Source: an uncultured Clostridia bacterium
Lineage (GTDB): Bacteria > Bacillota > Clostridia > Oscillospirales > Acutalibacteraceae
DNA: 37,063 bases
Assembly: GCA_947364045.1 (NCBI GenBank)
Contig: CANARN010000019.1
Span: 1 to 37,063, forward strand
Direction of reading: 5' to 3'
The translations under genes and the position numbers were made by a program. The stretch's first letter is position 1. Every line of letters starts with the position of its first letter. This document shows, piece after piece, positions 23,841-30,100 of this stretch. Below the pieces are notes generated by a model. The model ran no database searches. It was not told the DNA's origin and saw nothing but the letters and a program-made list of their open reading frames with translations.

Positions 23841-24530
23841 TTACTTTCCTGCATTTTTAAAATGCAGCTCCTTCATACCCTCAACCTCATCGCATATTGC
23901 TTTAAGCTTGCAGGTATCACAGTCCAAATTTAGATTCCTTATTACACGGTCAAGAGCCGATGTAATTTCACGGCTTTTCTCAGACAGTGAATTAAGCGCG
24001 GTATAATTCACTGTTTTGTCTGTAATAAAGAACAGCTTAACTGCTTTTACTGCGGAATTTTCCTTATATTTTGAAATAAGCAGACTGCCTGCCTTTTCAA
24101 AAGAAATCCCCTCTTTTACCGCTTTTTTTGAAACTCTTACGTTTTCTTCACTGCTCAGCGAATTAGTACGTACCATATATCCCTTCGGGAAATAATGATA
24201 TTTAATATACTCAATTTTTTTAACAGTATCATGCGCTGTTTGCTCGTCTGAAACCGAGTCAAGCTCTATAAGACTTACGCGGGCAAATAACGTACCGTTT
24301 TTGAGGTCTTTCAGGTCTTCTCCGACAACAATTATTTCATCTTTTCCGAGTTTATCGGATGTAAACAGCTCAAAGCCTGTGCCGTGAAGCTCAAAAGCCG
24401 CTTCGCGCTGCATAACAATTTCGTTTCTTCCGACATCCTCCCAGAGCTTTCCGTGAAATGCAAAAACAGATTTGCCTTTACCGTCGATTTCACGCTGAAA
24501 TTCGCCGATTTGCTTATCAAAGAACCTCAT
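23841..24530 (-). CDS. Stand-alone acetyl-CoA-synthase middle-domain-like protein with C-terminal CxxC-x5-C
   Basis: 229 residues, no signal or membrane segment. By memory comparison it follows the middle domain of acetyl-CoA synthase (AcsB/CdhC): AAFELHGTGFELF is like the ACS PAFELVRTV strand, and DEIIVVGEDLKDLKNGT is like its EVIGPDID...EGS segment. VRVSKKAVKEGISFEKAG is like LRVSKDAVAKGFRFKNYG, and VKAVKLFFITDKTV is like VQVTIFTDEAKV. Where ACS would continue into its A-cluster domain, this protein instead ends with CDTCKLKAIC (Cys204, 207, 213) and DEVEGMKELHF. So neither the A-cluster nor the CO-channel domain is present. The ATG overlaps the preceding stop by 1 nt (TAATG). Function is unknown; CoA or Fe-S/Ni binding is possible. 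Homology is probable, role undetermined. Confidence 0.65.
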   Translation of the reverse strand: MRFFDKQIGEFQREIDGKGKSVFAFHGKLWEDVGRNEIVMQREAAFELHGTGFELFTSDKLGKDEIIVVGEDLKDLKNGTLFARVSLIELDSVSDEQTAHDTVKKIEYIKYHYFPKGYMVRTNSLSSEENVRVSKKAVKEGISFEKAGSLLISKYKENSAVKAVKLFFITDKTVNYTALNSLSEKSREITSALDRVIRNLNLDCDTCKLKAICDEVEGMKELHFKNAGK

Positions 24531-24688
24531 TAAAGCTTTCTGTCCTTTTCAAGATTGTCATAATGCTTGCCGAGCTTATCATAAACAAAGCGGACAAGCT
24601 TCATATCAAGATTAAAGAAATAAATAATAAACGTAAGCGCAAATAAGCACAAAAGTACAATTGCAATTATAATCAATGCCTTAATCAT
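24530..24688 (-). CDS. 52-residue single-pass membrane protein
   Basis: A short gene between the activase and the ACS-like protein. It opens MIKALIIIAIVLLCLFALTF, a hydrophobic helix over about residues 4-25, and continues with a charged amphipathic tail (MKLVRFVYDKLGKHYDN, then LEKDRKL). Its ATG overlaps the activase stop (ATGA) and its stop overlaps the next ATG (TAATG), so it is translationally coupled on both sides. GAAAGG lies upstream. I recognise no family. The coupling argues it is real and needed in fixed ratio with its neighbours, perhaps anchoring the complex at the membrane. Confidence 0.75.
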   Translation of the reverse strand: MIKALIIIAIVLLCLFALTFIIYFFNLDMKLVRFVYDKLGKHYDNLEKDRKL

Positions 24689-25479
24689 TTTGAAAGCCCT
24701 TTCTGCCTTGCGTATTCGGCGGCGCCGAGAGCGCCCATAAGCTGAGGGTCAATTGCAAGGTCAACAACTTTAATTTTCAATACCTTTTCAATTGCTCTTT
24801 TAAGGCCCTCGTTTTTAGCGCATCCGCCCGTAAGCGTAATGCTGTCTGTTGCGCCTGCCTTCTTTGCCATTACAAAACAGCGTTTTGCAACTGCAAGCTG
24901 AATTCCCGCAGCAATTTCATCCATAGGCTTGCCCTCGCCGACAAGAGAAATAACCTCGCTTTCGGCAAAAACAGTACACTGCGCTGTTATCGGGATTGTA
25001 TTTTTTGCTTCAAGGGAAAGCTTGCAGAATTCGGGAAGACTCATTTCAAAGGCGTTTGCCATAGCCTCAAAAAATCTGCCTGTGCCTGCGGCGCATTTGT
25101 CATTCATTGCGAAATTTTTTACTGTACCGTCCTTATCAATTGCAATGCCCTTAACGTCCTGACCGCCAATGTCGATAATCGCCTTAACCTCAGGATTTGT
25201 AACGTGAACGCCCATTGCATGACAGCTTATTTCCGAGATATTTTCATCGGCAAAGGGAACTTTATTTCTGCCGTAGCCTGTGCCTATAAGATATGAAAGC
25301 TGCTCAGCAGAATTAAGCTCCGCAACCTTTTCAATTGCCTCGCCAAGCGCCAATTCCGCGCTTTTAACAGGATTTATTTTACTTCTTACTGTCGCATCGG
25401 CAACCATTTTGCCGTTTTCATCAAGAATTACACATTTTGCGTAGGTGGAGCCTACGTCGCATCCGCCGAAATATTTCAT
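24685..25479 (-). CDS. Acyl-CoA dehydratase activase-type ATPase (HgdC/BcrA-like, ASKHA)
   Basis: 264 residues, usual HgdC length. The homodimeric activase carries one [4Fe-4S] cluster between subunits and fires electrons into its partner on ATP hydrolysis. Motifs: GGCDVGSTYAKCVILD (phosphate-1), GTGYGRN, DIGGQDVKGI (phosphate-2), NDKCAAGTGRFFE (cluster ligand Cys129), TAQCTVFAESE (ligand Cys168), and LTGGCAKNEGL (adenosine motif). Start: the ATG at 25479 behind AAAGGAG; the longer frame to 25536 overlaps the upstream gene without a site. It lies 13 nt after the large subunit, as expected for its redox partner. Confidence 0.93.
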   Translation of the reverse strand: MKYFGGCDVGSTYAKCVILDENGKMVADATVRSKINPVKSAELALGEAIEKVAELNSAEQLSYLIGTGYGRNKVPFADENISEISCHAMGVHVTNPEVKAIIDIGGQDVKGIAIDKDGTVKNFAMNDKCAAGTGRFFEAMANAFEMSLPEFCKLSLEAKNTIPITAQCTVFAESEVISLVGEGKPMDEIAAGIQLAVAKRCFVMAKKAGATDSITLTGGCAKNEGLKRAIEKVLKIKVVDLAIDPQLMGALGAAEYARQKGLSK

Positions 25480-25492
25480 TAGTTTTTCTCCT

Positions 25493-27043
25493 TTACCAAG
25501 CCATTGTATCATCAAAATCAACAAGAGTGGGGTCAACAGGCTCTTCGCCGAGAACCGTTGTCATATATTTGTTTATCTGCTCACGCATATCACGGCGTGA
25601 AATTGTTCTCGGGTCCATAAGGTCCTGCGGAACCCAGATAAAGCTTATATCCCGTTCTCTTGCCTGGTCGTCAAATATACCCACAAGACCGTCCATACCC
25701 TTACAGGAAATCTGGTCATACATAATAACCATATCCGCATTAAACTCGTCAACTATTCGCCAAAGCTCATCAACAACATTTTGATAACCGCCCTTGGTGT
25801 GCTTTCTCATTGTTGTTCGCTGAAGAGTTTTCGCATAAGTTGCAAGCGCCTTTTCTTCATCTGACGTGTCATATTTTATGTAGGAAATCATTGTTTCCAT
25901 ATCCATAACAACATTAATTCCCCAACAGTTTTCAAGCCAGTTTGCAAGGCTTGTGTAATAGTTCGCGGGACAGGACCAGACAATAGCTCTGTGGCGCATT
26001 TCCTTTGAAACCTTTTCTTTCTTTCGGAAGCCCTTCATCATAAGCTTATTAACCTTTTTGTCGGTTTTTGGATAAAGCGTGTTCATTCCGCCTGAAATGT
26101 GAAAATAGAAAAGCCTGTAAAGCCAAAAGGTTGCGCCCGTCATTTGCGGATAGTCGGTTTTGTTTATATCCCATTTCTGCATTTCGTAATCAAGCTGAAG
26201 GTTGTACCTTTCCATAGCCGAAGAAAATGCGTCCCAGCTGAATTTAACGCCTGTCTGCTCTTCGATAAATCTTATTGCAGATTTAACCTCTTCAACGGCA
26301 TATTCCTGCGCATCCTCACCGTTGTAGCGAAGCGGAACATTTATCGGGTGAGTCGGAATATTAAAACGTCTGTCAACAAAGCTTGAATTGATAACCGAGC
26401 CGTCACAGGGCATATTACACGTAAGCGCGCATTTGCCGAAAAGCGGATAGTCGTCGTTTATTGCAACGCCCGCCTCAGCAGAGGGCAACGGGCAAACATC
26501 TGCGGGAACGCCGTAGCTTTCGGTAATATCAAGGTAATGAGGCGTTATGTTTTGGTCGACCATTGACGTTAAGAAAATCGGAATAGTAGAAACGTGAACG
26601 TCATGAAGTCCCGGGAAGCCCGCTGTAAGCTCAGAGGAAAAAATCTCGTCAACAAGTATTGTCCTGTCGTCCATTTTAGACTTTTTGTGGAAATGCTTAT
26701 CATTTGAAAGCAGATAACGGATTAAATCCGTTGTTGGCTGAACAAGCCCGTTAAAATGAAGATGTGCAATACGAAGATGCGTGCCGCGAAGACCCTCAGT
26801 GTGTCTGTCAACCCAAGCGGGAGCTGAAAGATAGGACGCCATCCAGCGATAATTCCAAAGCCCCTTAACCGTTGAAACAGGAGCCTTGAGCGTCATTACG
26901 ATTATATTTTTCCACGTGATAAGCCAGCGGTAATAATCGTACATCGTGTCCCTAAGGCCTCTCCATTCGCGGTGCTTTAAAATTCCTGTTTTATCTTTAT
27001 GAAGCTTGCCGAGATTTTTCGGCTCGTTAACCCAAAAGCCCAT
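25493..27043 (-). CDS. 2-hydroxyacyl-CoA dehydratase-family large subunit (516 residues)
   Basis: The C-terminal ~350 residues fit the HgdA/BcrC/double-cubane superfamily. Rossmann-like halves show VWSCPANYY and WLENCWGINVVMDMETM, then NADMVIMYDQISCKGMDG and a terminal conserved block. Candidate cluster cysteines are C184 (ADVCPLP), C205/C209/C213 (KCALTCNMPC), C358 and C447. The C205-C213 set is richer than the three ligands usual per subunit. The ~150-residue N-terminal extension (Trp/Tyr-rich, HREWRGLRDTMYDYYRW) is unlike classical dehydratases. ATG behind AGGGGG, 11 nt after the small subunit. No CoA-transferase or hydroxyacid dehydrogenase is nearby, so dehydration of a hydroxyacyl-CoA is not implied. 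Confidence 0.82.
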   Translation of the reverse strand: MGFWVNEPKNLGKLHKDKTGILKHREWRGLRDTMYDYYRWLITWKNIIVMTLKAPVSTVKGLWNYRWMASYLSAPAWVDRHTEGLRGTHLRIAHLHFNGLVQPTTDLIRYLLSNDKHFHKKSKMDDRTILVDEIFSSELTAGFPGLHDVHVSTIPIFLTSMVDQNITPHYLDITESYGVPADVCPLPSAEAGVAINDDYPLFGKCALTCNMPCDGSVINSSFVDRRFNIPTHPINVPLRYNGEDAQEYAVEEVKSAIRFIEEQTGVKFSWDAFSSAMERYNLQLDYEMQKWDINKTDYPQMTGATFWLYRLFYFHISGGMNTLYPKTDKKVNKLMMKGFRKKEKVSKEMRHRAIVWSCPANYYTSLANWLENCWGINVVMDMETMISYIKYDTSDEEKALATYAKTLQRTTMRKHTKGGYQNVVDELWRIVDEFNADMVIMYDQISCKGMDGLVGIFDDQARERDISFIWVPQDLMDPRTISRRDMREQINKYMTTVLGEEPVDPTLVDFDDTMAW

Positions 27044-27054
27044 TATTCCGCCCC

Positions 27055-28239
27055 CTAAGCTTTTTGAATTTTCTTGATTTCAAGACTTTCAACAAAAGCC
27101 TGAACGCGTGTTCTGAGCTGTCCTGAGGCGTTGGCAGTGTACTGCCTGTCGACCGTTACGGACGGAATTCCGAACTCATTTGTCATAATGTGAGAGGCAA
27201 GCGCGCGTTCATAGCCCCAATACTCGCAGAATTTAATCTGCTCATAAATTACGCCGTCAGCGTGATAGTCATTTACAAGCTGTTTAACGTATTCTTTTCT
27301 GCCTCGTACTTTATCCTGCGACATATATCTCGGACACTGGCAGGTTTTCATATAGTGAAGAACAATCTGTTCAAGCACGTTATGCTCATCGGTAAGGCGT
27401 ATCTCCTCACGCCCGGGAAGAGAGCCGAAGCAATAGCGGTCGGCAACTACCAAAGCGCCCGACTCCTCAATAAGCTTTGTAAAATCGGGGTCGTCCATTT
27501 CTGAGCCGACAACAACCACCTTCGCCCTGTAATTTTTCTTTTCGTCGGGAACCCTTGTTTTAAGCTCCTCGGCTGTTTCACGAAGCTTGTCGATAATTAA
27601 ATACTTAGGACAGCAATATGTAATAAGGTTCAGTACGTGAAATTCGTAGCCCGTAATTCTCGGATTTTCTTCTTTTCTGTATTCGCCGATTTCGGTTATA
27701 AGCCTGCAAATCTCATTATGCTCCTCAACCGCTTTGCGAAGAGAGCTTTCGCTTATATCAACTCCGTAAACCTCATAAAGCCTGTCAAGCACCTTAGTTT
27801 GCATTTGGTTTACATAGTGCTTCACCGTGTGCGGCTCGATTTTAAAAGGAATGTCGGCAATAGATACAAAAAACTTGTCATTGGCAACAAGGTTAAGAAT
27901 TTCAAAATGCTCATATGTTCTGTTCATTTCGGAGCAGGATTCCGAGCCAATAAGCGCTGAAAGAAAGTTGTAGCCGCCTTCAATTCCGCGTTCCAGCAAA
28001 GCCTTTGAATATCCGCAAAGGTAAGAACTCATATAATACGTCGCAATGTCCATTGAGCCTGTTCGCGGCGCTCGAAGGCGAACCGAAAAGCAGTTATCAA
28101 CATTGAGCAAAACCTCGGGAATATGGTAGCAGGTGTATGCCACTGCCTTTTTGCCGTCGGCAATAGCCTTGTCTACAAGCTCATTTTTAGCTTCCTGTAA
28201 TAAATTCTCAAAATAAATGAGATGTTTTAAATCCTTCAT
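27055..28239 (-). CDS. 2-hydroxyacyl-CoA dehydratase-family small subunit (HgdB-like, 394 residues)
   Basis: Clear HgdB/BadD/BcrB-type protein. YTCYHIPEVLL and the LRAPRTGS loop are near the N-terminus. SSYLCGYSKALLE (C75) and GSESCSEMNRTYE (C102) follow, then YEQIKFCEYWGYE (C338), together forming the likely [4Fe-4S] or double-cubane ligand set. The terminal DRQYTANASGQLRTRVQAF is the family signature. A central Rossmann segment reads AKVVVVGSEMDDPDF. AAAGGGG precedes the ATG, 14 nt after the CooC-like gene. With the next gene it should form the heterodimeric acceptor of the activase. The substrate is unknown. Confidence 0.88.
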   Translation of the reverse strand: MKDLKHLIYFENLLQEAKNELVDKAIADGKKAVAYTCYHIPEVLLNVDNCFSVRLRAPRTGSMDIATYYMSSYLCGYSKALLERGIEGGYNFLSALIGSESCSEMNRTYEHFEILNLVANDKFFVSIADIPFKIEPHTVKHYVNQMQTKVLDRLYEVYGVDISESSLRKAVEEHNEICRLITEIGEYRKEENPRITGYEFHVLNLITYCCPKYLIIDKLRETAEELKTRVPDEKKNYRAKVVVVGSEMDDPDFTKLIEESGALVVADRYCFGSLPGREEIRLTDEHNVLEQIVLHYMKTCQCPRYMSQDKVRGRKEYVKQLVNDYHADGVIYEQIKFCEYWGYERALASHIMTNEFGIPSVTVDRQYTANASGQLRTRVQAFVESLEIKKIQKA

Positions 28240-28253
28240 AGCCTTCCCCTTTA

Positions 28254-29018
28254 TTATAGAACGCCTAAATTTTCAAGCGCTGTGCGTACACCGCATACAA
28301 TCGGCGAAGCGCTCGGTAGCTCCAGAATGTTTTTGCCCTCAATATCAAATGACGCCAAATTTTTATCTGACATAATGTAGGACAGCACGGGAATGTCCCC
28401 CGTATTTATAAGTGGTATAATACTTTTGTCCGGAATTCTGTTAACAATTGCGCCTGTTTTTTCATACATAACAAGGCTGTCCGCAACCTCTTTGACGGTT
28501 TTAATTACTCCGCAGCCCTTTTTGCTCGCATCCGTCACTAAAATTAAATGCGTTACCTTTTCCATTACCCTTCGGTTAATCTGCTCAATTCCCGCCTCGC
28601 CGTCTATTACAACGTAATCAAAATCTGCGGACAGAACAGATATAACCTCTTTAAGATATGCATTGATTTTACAGTAACAGCCTGCGCTTTCGGGTCTGCC
28701 AACGGCAATAAATGCAAATTTATCGGTTTCAATAAGAGCGTCAAACATTTTGAACCGCGCGTCGCCCAGTGTTTCAATAGCGGCGCGCACCTTACCGTTC
28801 TCTACCTCGTTTACAAACTCCTTGCGTATATCGTCAATGGTCATTTTAACGTCTATCCCCAAAGCAGTTGAAAGACCCACAGCAGGGTCTGCATCTATAG
28901 CTAAAATTCGCTTATCGGGATATTTTTCCGTTAAAAGCTTTACTACCGTGCCGGAAATTGAGGTTTTGCCTACTCCGCCCTTTCCCGCAACAGCAATTAT
29001 CTTCGCTTTTTGCTCCAT
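28254..29018 (-). CDS. CooC-like P-loop ATPase with CxC metal motif
   Basis: 254 residues from the ATG at 29018 (a TTG at 29024 is possible). Deviant Walker A AGKGGVGKTS (11-20), IDADPAVGLSTALG, and FDYVVIDGEAGIEQ place it in the SIMIBI/MinD group. GRPESAGCYCKINAYLK (Cys114-x-Cys116) is the CooC/AcsF signature whose cysteines bind Ni or Zn at the dimer interface. Family members insert nickel into CODH (CooC) or ACS (AcsF). It is the first gene of the eight-gene operon, with its own promoter. Finding it with HgdB-type subunits and an ACS-like fragment, but no CODH, suggests it matures a different metallocentre. Confidence 0.9.
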   Translation of the reverse strand: MEQKAKIIAVAGKGGVGKTSISGTVVKLLTEKYPDKRILAIDADPAVGLSTALGIDVKMTIDDIRKEFVNEVENGKVRAAIETLGDARFKMFDALIETDKFAFIAVGRPESAGCYCKINAYLKEVISVLSADFDYVVIDGEAGIEQINRRVMEKVTHLILVTDASKKGCGVIKTVKEVADSLVMYEKTGAIVNRIPDKSIIPLINTGDIPVLSYIMSDKNLASFDIEGKNILELPSASPIVCGVRTALENLGVL

Positions 29019-29054
29019 AAACAATCACTTTCAAAAAAATATATAATTCAAGTT

Positions 29055-29083
29055 ATTATATCAAATATTGCATTGTTTTTCAA
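29055..29083 (-). promoter_or_regulatory. Promoter of the CooC/HgdB/ACS-like operon
   Basis: TTGAAA (29083-29078), 17-nt spacer, perfect TATAAT (29060-29055) on the minus strand. The predicted start near 29048 gives a 30-nt leader. No operator was recognised. Confidence 0.75.
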
Positions 29084-29104
29084 CTGTAAAGCACTGAGAA
29101 TGAC

Positions 29105-29136
29105 AAAAAAATAACGACAATAATTTGCCGTTATTT
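29105..29136 (-). terminator. Terminator of nrdD-trxB
   Basis: AAATAACG/CGTTATTT stem with an inner CAA/TTG pair (29109-29136), followed on the minus strand by a run of T. It separates trxB from the downstream operon promoter. Confidence 0.7.
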
Positions 29137-29175
29137 TACTGCATTTTGCCATATTTTACTTTGAAAAATCCAATA

Positions 29176-30084
29176 TTAAAGAGAATCAATATAATCGCAT
29201 GCCGCAAGAGCCGCAACTGCGCCGTCCGCAGCCGCCGTTGCAACCTGACGAATACGCTTTGTACGGCAGTCGCCCGCCGTGAAAATCCCGTTTGCTTTTG
29301 TTTTGCAGGTTTCGTCCGAAACCGCATAACCGTAGCCGTCAAGCTCGATTACGTCCTTAAAATATTCATTTTGAGGAACAAGACCCACCGCAAGAAAAAC
29401 GCCGTCAACCGTGATTTCGCTTTCAGCACCGCTGCTCTGATTTTTAATAATTATTCCCGTTATTTCGCCGTCCTGAGATTTATATTCCGACAAAACCGTG
29501 TCGCAGATTATTTCCGTATTTTCCTTAGAACGAAGCTGTTCCTGTAATTTTTGTTCGCCCGTAAGAAAATCAAGATTTTGAATAACATAAACCTTTTTTG
29601 CCAAATCGGAAAGCAAAATTGCCTCCTGCAAGGCGGAATTACCGCCGCCTACCACCGCAACGGTCTTATTTCTGTAAAATGCGCCGTCGCAAACTGCGCA
29701 GAATGAAATACCCTCGCCGATAAGCGCTTCTTCTCCGGGCAGTCCTAAGGTTCTGTGCTTTGCACCCGTGGCAATAATAACAGCCTTTGACTCAAATTCG
29801 CCCGAATCGGTGACGACAGTTTTTATTTCTCCGTCAATGATTTTCTGCACTTCGCAGGATTCAAAATCAGCGCCCTGACCTATTACCTGCTCAACGAGTT
29901 TTTCTGCAAATTCGTTACCCGAAAGCTCTGAAAATCCCGGAATATTTTCTACTTTCGGCGAAAAGGTTATCTGACCGCCGAAGGTTTCTTTTTCAATTAC
30001 AAGCACATTTTTGTCAGCCCTGCGTGCATACAGAGCGGCGGTAAGCCCTGCAGGGCCACCGCCGATGATGATAATATCATACAT
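29176..30084 (-). CDS. trxB: Thioredoxin reductase
   Basis: 302 residues. Low-molecular-weight flavoprotein that reduces thioredoxin with NADPH. The FAD motif IIIGGGPAGLTAALYA is at the N-terminus, the redox-active CAVC (Cys129/Cys132, usually CATC) follows ISF, the NAD(P) motif is VVGGGNSALQEA, and the closing flavin motif is GIFTAGDCR. It lies 16 nt downstream of nrdD with AAGG upstream and is followed by a terminator. Its place behind a redoxin-tailed NrdD suggests it supplies electrons to deoxyribonucleotide synthesis. Ferredoxin-dependent relatives exist, so the electron donor is not certain. Confidence 0.92.
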   Translation of the reverse strand: MYDIIIIGGGPAGLTAALYARRADKNVLVIEKETFGGQITFSPKVENIPGFSELSGNEFAEKLVEQVIGQGADFESCEVQKIIDGEIKTVVTDSGEFESKAVIIATGAKHRTLGLPGEEALIGEGISFCAVCDGAFYRNKTVAVVGGGNSALQEAILLSDLAKKVYVIQNLDFLTGEQKLQEQLRSKENTEIICDTVLSEYKSQDGEITGIIIKNQSSGAESEITVDGVFLAVGLVPQNEYFKDVIELDGYGYAVSDETCKTKANGIFTAGDCRTKRIRQVATAAADGAVAALAACDYIDSL

Positions 30085-30100
30085 AGATTACTGTACCTTA

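Noticed and set aside
23841-28239. Wood-Ljungdahl CODH/ACS cluster
   Set aside because: Only a CooC-like ATPase and a fragment resembling the ACS middle domain are present; no CODH, corrinoid protein, methyltransferase or A-cluster domain.
21647-29018. 2-hydroxyglutarate or lactate fermentation operon
   Set aside because: No CoA-transferase, hydroxyacid dehydrogenase, acyl-CoA dehydrogenase or Etf gene is present, and CooC-like and ACS-like genes are not part of those pathways.
29125-29547. 140-codon plus-strand frame opposite trxB
   Set aside because: Antisense to a well-supported thioredoxin reductase and begins inside a terminator.
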